Assembly (NCBI GenBank): GCA_035254305.1
Contig: DATFAS010000160.1
Location: 1 to 6,668 of the forward strand
Reading direction: 5' to 3'
Source: DATFAS01 sp035254305
Lineage (GTDB): Bacteria; Bacillota; Bacilli; Aneurinibacillales; RAOX-1
Length of the DNA: 6,668 nt
Shown here: positions 1-5,424 of the stretch, in pieces
How positions within the stretch are numbered: position 1 is the first letter of the stretch
Layout of the letters: each line of letters begins with the position of its first letter
Translations under genes and position numbers: made by a program
The notes under the pieces: model-generated
What the model was told of the DNA's origin: nothing
Databases searched by the model: none
Seen by the model: only the letters and a program-made list of their open reading frames with translations

Positions 1-1
1 T

Positions 2-997
2 TCGGGAAGAGCTGCAGAATTTGGGATTTTATTTAAAGGTGGAGAGCATTTAGAGTCCACACAAAAAATTGATACGGTTGTTTTGGATAAAACAGGGACA
101 GTGACCAAAGGAAAGCCAGAACTAACGGATGTCGTCACTCATATGAATGAAACAGAATTTCTAATGATCGTGGCCAGTGCGGAGAAAAATTCAGAGCATC
201 CATTAGCAGAAGCAATTGTGAATGGCGTAACCCAGAGAGGAATCAATTTGAAAGCCGTTTCCACCTTTGAGGCTATTCCTGGCTATGGAATTGCGGCAAG
301 TATTGATGAAAAAGATGTCTTGATCGGTACCCGAAAATTAATGATCCAAAATCATATTGAGCTGCAATCAGCAGAGGCTGAAATGAATCGTTTAGAAAAC
401 GAAGGGAAAACGGCTATGTTGGTGGCGATTAATAAGAAGTTTGCTGGAATCGTTACTGTTGCTGATACGATTAAAGAAACATCAGAGGAAGCGGTTAAAC
501 GTTTGAAGCAGATGGGAATTAGAGTGGTTATGATCACCGGGGATAATCAACGAACTGCCCAAGCCATTGCCAAAAGGGTAGATATTGATGAAGTTTTAGC
601 AGAAATTCTGCCAGAAGGAAAAGCAGAGGAAGTGAAAAAGCTGCAGAAACAGGGAGCAAGGGTGGCCATGGTTGGAGATGGAATCAATGATGCGCCAGCA
701 TTAGCCACTGCTGATATAGGCATGGCGATGGGAACCGGTACGGATATTGCGATGGAAACAGCTGATGTGACTTTAATGAGAGGGGATTTAAGTAGTATTC
801 CAGATGCCATCTTAATGAGCAAGAAAACGATGCGTAATATTAAACAAAACCTATTTTGGGCATTGGCTTATAATTCCCTTGGAATTCCGGTAGCAGCGAT
901 TGGACTATTAGCTCCATGGATTGCGGGGGCGGCTATGGCATTTAGTTCCGTATCCGTTGTGTTAAACGCCTTGCGGTTGCAAAAGGTGAAGCTATAG
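2..997 (+). CDS. copA: Cu(I)-exporting P1B-type ATPase, C-terminal part (5' end outside the window)
   Basis: This is an ATP-driven exporter of Cu(I) from cytoplasm to outside. The frame is open from base 2 and gives 331 visible residues. The N-terminal metal-binding domains, the first membrane segments and the CPC motif lie off the left edge. Visible parts, numbered from the first visible residue, are: GRAAEFGILFKGG leading into the phosphorylation loop DKTGT (Asp29); the nucleotide-binding-domain SEHP motif (His66-Pro67) and GYG; TGDN (179-182); the hinge GDGINDAP (225-232). The last two membrane helices carry N(x)6YN(x)4P (Asn283, Tyr290-Asn291, Pro296) and MxxSS (Met312, Ser315-Ser316), the known signature of Cu(I)-selective P1B-1 pumps. 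A TTG at 83 could be mistaken for a start, but it is the Leu of LDKTGT. No copZ-type chaperone follows. Hairpins at 1013-1116 end the unit. Confidence 0.97.
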   Translation, partial: SGRAAEFGILFKGGEHLESTQKIDTVVLDKTGTVTKGKPELTDVVTHMNETEFLMIVASAEKNSEHPLAEAIVNGVTQRGINLKAVSTFEAIPGYGIAASIDEKDVLIGTRKLMIQNHIELQSAEAEMNRLENEGKTAMLVAINKKFAGIVTVADTIKETSEEAVKRLKQMGIRVVMITGDNQRTAQAIAKRVDIDEVLAEILPEGKAEEVKKLQKQGARVAMVGDGINDAPALATADIGMAMGTGTDIAMETADVTLMRGDLSSIPDAILMSKKTMRNIKQNLFWALAYNSLGIPVAAIGLLAPWIAGAAMAFSSVSVVLNALRLQKVKL

Positions 998-1012
998 TGG
1001 TTTGTTCCTTTC

Positions 1013-1050
1013 ACAATCGGTATCTACATAAACAAATAGATACCGATTGT
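1013..1050 (+). other. Perfect 14-bp inverted repeat after copA
   Basis: The arms ACAATCGGTATCTA (1013-1026) and TAGATACCGATTGT (1037-1050) pair without mismatch around a 10-nt loop. The repeat starts 16 bases after the copA stop. The bases after it (TTACTATC) are not a proper T-tract, so it may be a weak terminator, an mRNA 3'-end stabiliser, or an upstream part of the termination region with the next hairpin. A protein-binding operator is less likely in this position. Confidence 0.6.
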
Positions 1051-1077
1051 TTACTATCGTAAAGTATGTAGCCCACT

Positions 1078-1116
1078 AACCATGAATGTTCTAGTAGATT
1101 TTCATGGTTGTTTTTT
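1078..1116 (+). terminator. Probable rho-independent terminator of copA
   Basis: AACCATGAA (1078-1086) pairs with TTCATGGTT (1101-1109) around a 14-nt loop, and is followed by G and six T (1111-1116). The stem is AT-rich and short, so it would be modest on its own. The T-tract lies on the plus-strand side, which fits termination of copA. It overlaps the stop codon of the convergent minus-strand lipoprotein gene (1102-1104). On the minus strand the hairpin is not followed by T residues, so it is a poor terminator for that gene. Confidence 0.6.
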
Positions 1117-1272
1117 ATCTGACGTATGATCCATATTCATTTTGCTATGATCCATATTACTCATATTGTTATGATCCATATTATTCATTTCTTTGGTTTT
1201 ATCTGTGTTCCCACAACCAGTAAGGCCTACTAGCATAAGTGATGAAAGAAAAATTAGTGCCCATTTTTTCAT
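1102..1272 (-). CDS. Small Met/Asp/His-rich lipoprotein, putative extracytoplasmic metal binder
   Basis: This is a 56-residue protein beginning MKKWALIFLSS. It has a lysine-rich n-region, a hydrophobic core and the lipobox LTGC (Cys20), so it should be lipidated and held on the outer face of the membrane. The mature part is only about 36 residues and is built from NMDH-type units: NNMDH, NMDHSKM, NMDH, then DKKQP. An in-frame ATG at 1285-1287 would add MEEIT, but it overlaps the GGAGGAG ribosome binding site (1279-1285 on the complementary strand). That site is ideally spaced from the ATG at 1270-1272, so the shorter form is chosen. Met/His/Asp runs are typical of Cu(I)/Cu(II) or Ag(I) binding. 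The gene converges on copA, and its motif recurs in the protein at 5425-5853. No named family is recognised; a copper-buffering role is inference. Confidence 0.85.
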   Translation of the reverse strand: MKKWALIFLSSLMLVGLTGCGNTDKTKEMNNMDHNNMSNMDHSKMNMDHTSDKKQP

Positions 1273-1297
1273 AGTAATCTCCTCCATTTAGAACAGT

Positions 1298-1340
1298 ATA
1301 ATAGATAAACTATATAATAAATTTGCAAAGAAATTGTGAA
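1298..1340 (-). promoter_or_regulatory. Candidate promoter for the small lipoprotein (minus strand)
   Basis: On the minus strand TTCACA (complement of 1335-1340) stands 17-18 bases before TTATAT/TATATA (complement of 1311-1317). An alternative pairing is TTGCAA (1323-1328) with TATTAT (1298-1303) at a long 19-base spacing. The region is very AT-rich, so chance matches are likely and the exact start point cannot be fixed. The AT-rich divergent gap 1288-1432 must hold the promoters of both flanking genes. Confidence 0.35.
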
Positions 1341-1362
1341 GATTGGTAGATCTTATTATTTT
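1334..1362 (+). promoter_or_regulatory. Candidate promoter for the methyltransferase
   Basis: TTGTGA (1334-1339) and TATTTT (1357-1362) are separated by 17 bases. The -35 overlaps the -35 candidate of the divergent minus-strand gene, so one bound regulator could affect both. The -10 is a weak match. No clear dyad operator was seen here. Confidence 0.3.
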
Positions 1363-1432
1363 TTGTTTATGTTGTAAGGTGAAGGAGTAGAACAAAAACC
1401 GATCATGCATGAATTACTCAGGGGGCACGTAC

Positions 1433-2044
1433 ATGGATAAGATCCTGACAGAAACGATTAAAAGGCGATATAACCGCATTTCTACGATTTTTGATTGGAT
1501 GGATCGAATGATCAAGAATGAGTGGAGGATGAAGACGTTATCGCAAGTTAGTGGGAATGTGTTAGAAGTGGGAGTCGGTACGGGAGCTAATCTTTCCTTT
1601 TATCCAAAAGGGATTACGATGACCGGAATTGACTTTAGCCCCGGTATGCTCCGTTTTGCTCATAAGAAGGCTTATGAGTTAAATCTTCCGGTAAAACTAT
1701 TAGAAATGGATGCTCAGCAAATGGAGTTTGCAGATAATTCCTTTGATTATGTGGTAGCAACATGTGTGTATTGCTCGGTTCCTGATCCTATTGCAGGATT
1801 AAAAGAAATGCGCAGAGTCTGCAAGCCTGGTGGGAAGGTACTTTTGCTGGAGCATATGAGAAGCGATCACCCAGTGCTAGGTTGGGTAATGGATAGGTTG
1901 AATCCTATCACTGTATCTATGTATGGTGCCAATATTAATCGCCGGACAATAGAGAATATAAAGAAAGCCGGATTTATTATTGTGGAGGAAGAAAAATTAA
2001 TGGGTTCCATCATGCGACGCTTAACTTTAAGCCCTAACAAATGA
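1433..2044 (+). CDS. Class I SAM-dependent methyltransferase (UbiE/METTL7-like)
   Basis: This is a 203-residue soluble enzyme expected to transfer a methyl group from S-adenosylmethionine. It has the Rossmann-type SAM-binding motif I LEVGVGTG (44-51), the acidic end of strand 2 in GIDFSPGM (Asp67), EMDAQQMEF (91-99) with the adenine-contacting Asp, and the post-motif region RRVCKPGGKVLLLEH (127-141). The start at 1433 has AGGGGG ahead of it (1420-1425, 7-base gap). An upstream in-frame ATG at 1409 lacks a well-placed ribosome binding site. The substrate is unknown. The pattern CVYCSV (111-116) followed by KPGG and LEH resembles the METTL7 family, whose human members are thiol methyltransferases; I know that resemblance from memory and did not search it. 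The gene sits alone between copper genes with no terminator before 2105, so some read-through into the next operon is possible. Confidence 0.88.
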   Translation: MDKILTETIKRRYNRISTIFDWMDRMIKNEWRMKTLSQVSGNVLEVGVGTGANLSFYPKGITMTGIDFSPGMLRFAHKKAYELNLPVKLLEMDAQQMEFADNSFDYVVATCVYCSVPDPIAGLKEMRRVCKPGGKVLLLEHMRSDHPVLGWVMDRLNPITVSMYGANINRRTIENIKKAGFIIVEEEKLMGSIMRRLTLSPNK

Positions 2045-2071
2045 GGTTAAATAAATCCAATTTGTGTTCTT

Positions 2072-2122
2072 CATATTTTCTACATATTTGTTCGATATTA
2101 TTGCCCTATAATTCAGTATAGG
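2072..2122 (+). promoter_or_regulatory. Promoter with activator-type direct repeats for the lipoprotein/two-component operon
   Basis: A perfect -10, TATAAT (2107-2112), has no recognisable -35. In its place are two exact copies of CATATTT (2072-2078 and 2083-2089) with an 11-base period; the second ends 17 bases before the -10. One-turn-spaced direct repeats over the -35 are the classic layout for activation by an OmpR-type regulator, and such a regulator is encoded in this operon. A short dyad, CCTATA/TATAGG (2105-2110 and 2117-2122), overlaps the -10. The -10 is well supported; the operator role is inference. Confidence 0.5.
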
Positions 2123-2140
2123 AGAGAAAAAAATTTAGAC

Positions 2141-2146
2141 AAGGAG
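2141..2146 (+). promoter_or_regulatory. Ribosome binding site with unusually long spacing
   Basis: AAGGAG lies 13 bases before the ATG at 2160, longer than the usual 5-9. No ATG, GTG or TTG occurs in the gap in the right frame, and the signal peptide begins directly at this ATG. The start is therefore kept, and translation may be sub-optimal. Confidence 0.6.
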
Positions 2147-2159
2147 AATACATACGATC

Positions 2160-3122
2160 ATGACTATTAAACAGAAATTTACATTAGCCGTTGTATCTGT
2201 TTCCCTATTACTTACTGCATGTGGTAGTCCACAACCTGAAAAGAAAAATGGACAGAATGGAAATACAGGGAGTGCTGTAACAAAAATCGACCATTTACAT
2301 GGGTTAACCTACTCCAAGGATGGAAGTACCTTGTATGCTGCGACACATGAGGGATTAATTAGCAGCAAAGATGAGGGTTCTTCTTGGCTTCTAGTTGGGA
2401 AAGAAGCTAATGATCTGATGGGATTTAATGTCTTGCCTGACGGGACAATGCTAACAAGCGGCCATCCAGGGCAAAAATCTAAGTTGCCAAATCCACTAGG
2501 TGTGATGGTGAGTAAGGACCAGGGGGAAACCTGGGAAGCTCTATCCCTGCAGGGGAAAGTTGATTTTCATATTCTAGCGCCGAACACCCAAAATCCCACT
2601 ATTATCTATGCACTGAATCAGATGGGTGAGGGAGAATATGGTGCAGGGATTTATAAGAGCACAGATGCAGGGAAAACATGGGAGAAAGTGGCTTCCCAAG
2701 GTCTACCTACTGATTTGACGAAGGTAGTTACTATGCTATCTTATTCATCAGATCCGAATCTTCTGTTGGCAGGGACGGAACAAGGTGTAAAACAGTCCCA
2801 GGATGGTGGGAAAACTTGGGCGGATTATGGTGATTTGCGTATTATCACCGCTTTACAAGTCATGCCTAATACTAACAATGAGCTGATAAGCTATTCGCTT
2901 ACCAAGCAGAAAAAAGGAGTTATGCTTAGCCAAGATGAAGGGAAATCGTGGAATTTCTTGGGTCTTGATCTAGGTCAGGATGCCATTGGGTATTTTGCTG
3001 TAAATCCTAAAAATACGAATGAAATATCTGCAGCTTCTTTTGATGGGAATGTTTATATAACGAAGGACAGCGGGAAGAATTGGAAAATGATAATAGAAAA
3101 AGGTAGTGTGAAGAAACAATAG
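2160..3122 (+). CDS. Secreted lipoprotein with six Asp-box (BNR-type) repeats, F510_1955-like
   Basis: This is a 320-residue exported lipoprotein. The signal peptide (residues 1-20) ends in the lipobox LTAC with Cys21 as the lipid anchor. A short Lys/Asn/Gly linker (22-41) follows, then a beta-propeller-like body with six Asp-boxes of the form SxDxGxxW at 69-76, 118-125, 167-174, 213-220, 257-264 and 301-308. DHLHGL (44-49) and GHPGQKSKLPNPLG (101-114) match what I recall of the F510_1955 family, annotated as glycosyl-hydrolase-like although Asp-boxes are structural turns and do not prove sugar hydrolysis. No catalytic set of a sialidase is evident. It is the first gene of a probable operon, 19 bases before the response regulator. 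It may be a periplasmic-side partner or ligand-sensing accessory of the kinase, or a metal-stress protein. Its real function is unknown. Confidence 0.88.
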   Translation: MTIKQKFTLAVVSVSLLLTACGSPQPEKKNGQNGNTGSAVTKIDHLHGLTYSKDGSTLYAATHEGLISSKDEGSSWLLVGKEANDLMGFNVLPDGTMLTSGHPGQKSKLPNPLGVMVSKDQGETWEALSLQGKVDFHILAPNTQNPTIIYALNQMGEGEYGAGIYKSTDAGKTWEKVASQGLPTDLTKVVTMLSYSSDPNLLLAGTEQGVKQSQDGGKTWADYGDLRIITALQVMPNTNNELISYSLTKQKKGVMLSQDEGKSWNFLGLDLGQDAIGYFAVNPKNTNEISAASFDGNVYITKDSGKNWKMIIEKGSVKKQ

Positions 3123-3133
3123 AAGGAGAGTAA

Positions 3134-3166
3134 ATGCGAGAGTGGTTGAAAAATTCAATGTTCTAA
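3134..3166 (+). other. Out-of-frame mini-ORF overlapping the response regulator start
   Basis: ATG at 3134 opens a 10-codon reading frame (MREWLKNSMF) that ends with TAA at 3164-3166, inside the response regulator gene and in another frame. It has the best-placed ribosome binding site here: AAGGAG at 3123-3128 with a 5-base gap, against 13 bases for the regulator's GTG. It could be a translational brake, or a single-base difference within the run of five A (3149-3153) could mask a longer ATG-started regulator. It may also have no role. Confidence 0.35.
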
Positions 3167-3828
3167 TTGTGGATGATGAAGCACCCATGCGCAAGCTTCT
3201 AGAGTTATATCTTAAGGAACAAAACTATCATATCGATACGGCAATGAACGGTCATGAGGCTATTGATAAAGTCAAAACAACTGAATATCATCTCGTTTTA
3301 CTCGATGTGATGATGCCAGGAATGTCTGGGTGGGAAGTATGTGTTGCCATCCGTAAATTCAGCGAGGTTCCTATCCTCATGTTGACCGCAAGGGATGAAA
3401 CAGAGGAAAAGGTAAAGGGGTTGAGACTTGGAGCCGATGATTACTTAACGAAGCCGTTTGAGGAAATAGAGCTACTGGCACGTATAGAGGCGATACTTAG
3501 AAGAATGAATAAAGCGAAGAAGAATGAAAATATGATTGAACATAAGGGGATCATGATGGATATTACTTCACGATCGGTCTCTTATTATGGTCAATTAATC
3601 GAATTGACTCCACGTGAGTTTGACTTACTCTTTACTTTTTTAAATCATATTGGCCGTGTTTTTGATAGGGAGCAGTTGTTAGAGCTTATTTGGAGCACAG
3701 ATTATTCTGGGGATACTCGAACAGTAGATACCCATGTGAAAAATTTACGTGAGAAACTAAAGAAACATGGTGTGGATGCCTATTCCATTTTGAAAACAGT
3801 TTGGGGAGTAGGATACAAGGCGATATGA
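3142..3828 (+). CDS. OmpR/PhoB-family response regulator
   Basis: This is a 228-residue transcription regulator activated by phosphorylation. The receiver domain spans about 5-118: acidic pocket Asp11-Asp12, phosphoacceptor Asp55 in LLDVMMPG, Thr82 in LTAR and Lys104 in TKPF. The C-terminal winged-helix DNA-binding domain spans about 130-228 with LTPREFDLL, TVDTHVKNLREKL as recognition helix and the closing WGVGYK. Length is normal for the family. The start is a GTG with a 13-base gap from AAGGAG; no in-frame ATG lies upstream before stop codons or the previous gene, and Asp11 is at the expected distance from this start. Its last codons overlap the kinase start (ATGA, 3825-3828), so the two are translationally coupled. 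Likely targets are its own operon promoter (direct repeats at 2072-2089) and possibly the promoter before 5425; both are inference. Confidence 0.95.
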   Translation: MVEKFNVLIVDDEAPMRKLLELYLKEQNYHIDTAMNGHEAIDKVKTTEYHLVLLDVMMPGMSGWEVCVAIRKFSEVPILMLTARDETEEKVKGLRLGADDYLTKPFEEIELLARIEAILRRMNKAKKNENMIEHKGIMMDITSRSVSYYGQLIELTPREFDLLFTFLNHIGRVFDREQLLELIWSTDYSGDTRTVDTHVKNLREKLKKHGVDAYSILKTVWGVGYKAI

Positions 3829-5219
3829 GAAATATTTCGGTCAAACTTGGAGTCCTTCTATCTGCCTTATTTTTTTCATTTGTATCGATCATGGGCTTAG
3901 TGGTTTACAATTTCATGGAAAACTTTTATTTGAAACAGGTAACTAACGAATTGCTTCATCGTGGCCATAGTCATGCTATTGTGTTATCCAATAGCTTTGA
4001 TGAGCAGACCGTTCATCATGTGGCCTTAATGGAAGAAGCTGCTGTTACCATGGTTGCAATCTTAGATAATGAAGGTCATTTATTGAAGCACTCTGATCAA
4101 TTGACAAGCTTCCATGAAAATTATCTAAAGCCATTTAAGAATGATGAACCGAATAGTTGGGACGAGGAATTGATTGAGACCAACTGGCGGACCAAACCGG
4201 ATATTGTTGCACGTTCGCCCATTATTAAGGACAATCAACTGCTTGGTACAGTGATTATGTTTTTGCCAACGGATTCTATAAGAGAAGCGATTCACTTTCT
4301 TAAGGAAGCGATAACGGGGATTATTCTAGCTTCCGTTCTAATTGGGATCCTTCTTCTTTTCTTGTTCTCAAATATGATTACAAAACCACTTGTTCGAATG
4401 AAAGAAGCAACACAAAAGATAGCCAAAGGCCGTTATGCAACGGAGTTATCTATTAAGGGAAAGGATGAGATGGCTGATTTAGCACAATCTATTAACCAAT
4501 TGGCAAAAGGACTACAGCATTTTGAGCAAACAAGGAATGATTTCCTGGCAGATATTTCTCATGAGTTGCGAACGCCGTTAACCTATCTGAAGGGATATTC
4601 TGAAATTTTATCTAAAGATACCATTCATGATGAGGAAGAGAAAAAGCAGTATTTGAAAATCATTCATGATGAAGCGATTCGGGTATTTAATTTGGTTCAA
4701 GATCTTTTTGAATTAACGAAATTAGAAGGATCAAACGTAACGTTAAAGAAGATCGATATGGATATGGTGGAACTTGTTGAGGGAGTGTTAACAAGACTAG
4801 AGCCCGCCTTCGACATTTCCAATATTGAGTTAGAATTAAGTACTATTCCTAAATTATTGATGAAAGCCGATCCACAACGAATGGAGCAGGTGTTCTTTAA
4901 TCTCTTAGATAATGCACGCCGATATACTCCTTCAGGTGGGAAGGTAGTAGTCACTATAGGGATGGATAAATATCAGGCTATACTGACCGTAAGTGATAAC
5001 GGAATCGGAATTCCTGAGGAAGAGCTGTCCTTTATTTGGAATCGCCTCTATCGAGTGGAAAAGTCAAGGTCTAGAGAAACAGGTGGTTCAGGCTTAGGAT
5101 TATCCATTGTAAAAAAGATTATTGAATTACATGAGGGTCACATCTCTGTGGAAAGTTATGAAGGGGAAGGGACAATCTTTATCATCCAGTTGCCATATTT
5201 GATACATTATAATGAATAA
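3825..5219 (+). CDS. Membrane sensor histidine kinase with HAMP domain
   Basis: This is a 464-residue partner of the preceding regulator. Order: short cytoplasmic start, membrane helix about 8-30, extracytoplasmic sensor about 31-160, membrane helix about 162-182, HAMP linker about 183-235, HisKA with phosphoacceptor His246 in DISHELRTP, and HATPase_c with the N box (Asn359, Asn363), DNGIGIP (391-397) and GGSGLGLS (420-427). All catalytic elements are present. The ATG at 3825 overlaps the regulator stop; a TTG 24 bases upstream is in frame but unneeded, as AAGG sits just before the ATG. The sensor carries a histidine cluster just after the first helix (His45, His48, His50) and a pair His64-His65, which could bind metal, but the stimulus is unproven. 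A terminator follows directly. Confidence 0.95.
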   Translation: MRNISVKLGVLLSALFFSFVSIMGLVVYNFMENFYLKQVTNELLHRGHSHAIVLSNSFDEQTVHHVALMEEAAVTMVAILDNEGHLLKHSDQLTSFHENYLKPFKNDEPNSWDEELIETNWRTKPDIVARSPIIKDNQLLGTVIMFLPTDSIREAIHFLKEAITGIILASVLIGILLLFLFSNMITKPLVRMKEATQKIAKGRYATELSIKGKDEMADLAQSINQLAKGLQHFEQTRNDFLADISHELRTPLTYLKGYSEILSKDTIHDEEEKKQYLKIIHDEAIRVFNLVQDLFELTKLEGSNVTLKKIDMDMVELVEGVLTRLEPAFDISNIELELSTIPKLLMKADPQRMEQVFFNLLDNARRYTPSGGKVVVTIGMDKYQAILTVSDNGIGIPEEELSFIWNRLYRVEKSRSRETGGSGLGLSIVKKIIELHEGHISVESYEGEGTIFIIQLPYLIHYNE

Positions 5220-5226
5220 TCGTTAG

Positions 5227-5276
5227 AAACTCTTACGTATGATAATATTCCTTTCAACGTAAGAGTTTTTCTGTTT
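5227..5276 (+). terminator. Rho-independent terminator of the two-component operon
   Basis: AAACTCTTACGT (5227-5238) pairs perfectly with ACGTAAGAGTTT (5257-5268) around an 18-nt loop. The right arm runs into TTTTT, then CTGTTT. It begins 7 bases after the kinase stop codon and separates the operon 2160-5219 from the next unit. Confidence 0.88.
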
Positions 5277-5294
5277 CCACACTTCTTTAATGGT

Positions 5295-5405
5295 TGTTGA
5301 CAAAACGTAACTTATTGAATCTGTATATATAATATGTGAACTTTTTGTTAACGTTTGATTTCCACACACTTTCTTCAAAAACTTTTTTTAAGATATACCT
5401 ATAAT
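5295..5405 (+). promoter_or_regulatory. Promoter/operator region of the Met/His-repeat protein and polyferredoxin unit
   Basis: A TATAAT lies at 5400-5405, 19 bases before the gene start, with no good -35 (AAAAAC at 17-base spacing), as in the upstream operon. A second candidate is TTGACA (5297-5302), but the nearest -10-like runs, TATATA (5324) and TATAAT (5328), are 21 and 25 bases away, too far for a standard promoter. Between the two candidates are direct repeats TGTGAAC (5335-5341) and TGTTAAC (5346-5352) with an 11-base period, a related TGTTGAC at 5295-5301, and an imperfect inverted pair AAACGTAAC (5303-5311)/GTTAACGTTT (5347-5356). This suggests regulator control; the regulator is not known. 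Confidence 0.4.
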
Positions 5406-5424
5406 CTTAAAAGAGGTGAAAGAA

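Noticed and set aside
352..822. Two minus-strand open frames inside copA
   Set aside because: They lie opposite highly conserved ATPase motifs, lack ribosome binding sites and resemble no known protein.
83..997. TTG at 83 as the start of a 304-residue ATPase fragment gene
   Set aside because: The frame stays open to base 2 and encodes conserved P-type ATPase sequence (GRAAEFGILFKGG) before LDKTGT, so the gene is cut by the window edge and not truncated in the genome as far as can be seen.
998..1432. CsoR- or CopY-type copper operators
   Set aside because: I looked for a GC-rich dyad of CsoR type and for TACAnnTGTA in the gaps around copA and found no convincing match; the copA promoter itself is outside the window.
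5297..5333. TTGACA with TATATA/TATAAT as a standard promoter or a MerR-type long-spacer promoter
   Set aside because: Spacings of 21 and 25 bases are too long for either, and no dyad lies between the elements as MerR-type control would need.
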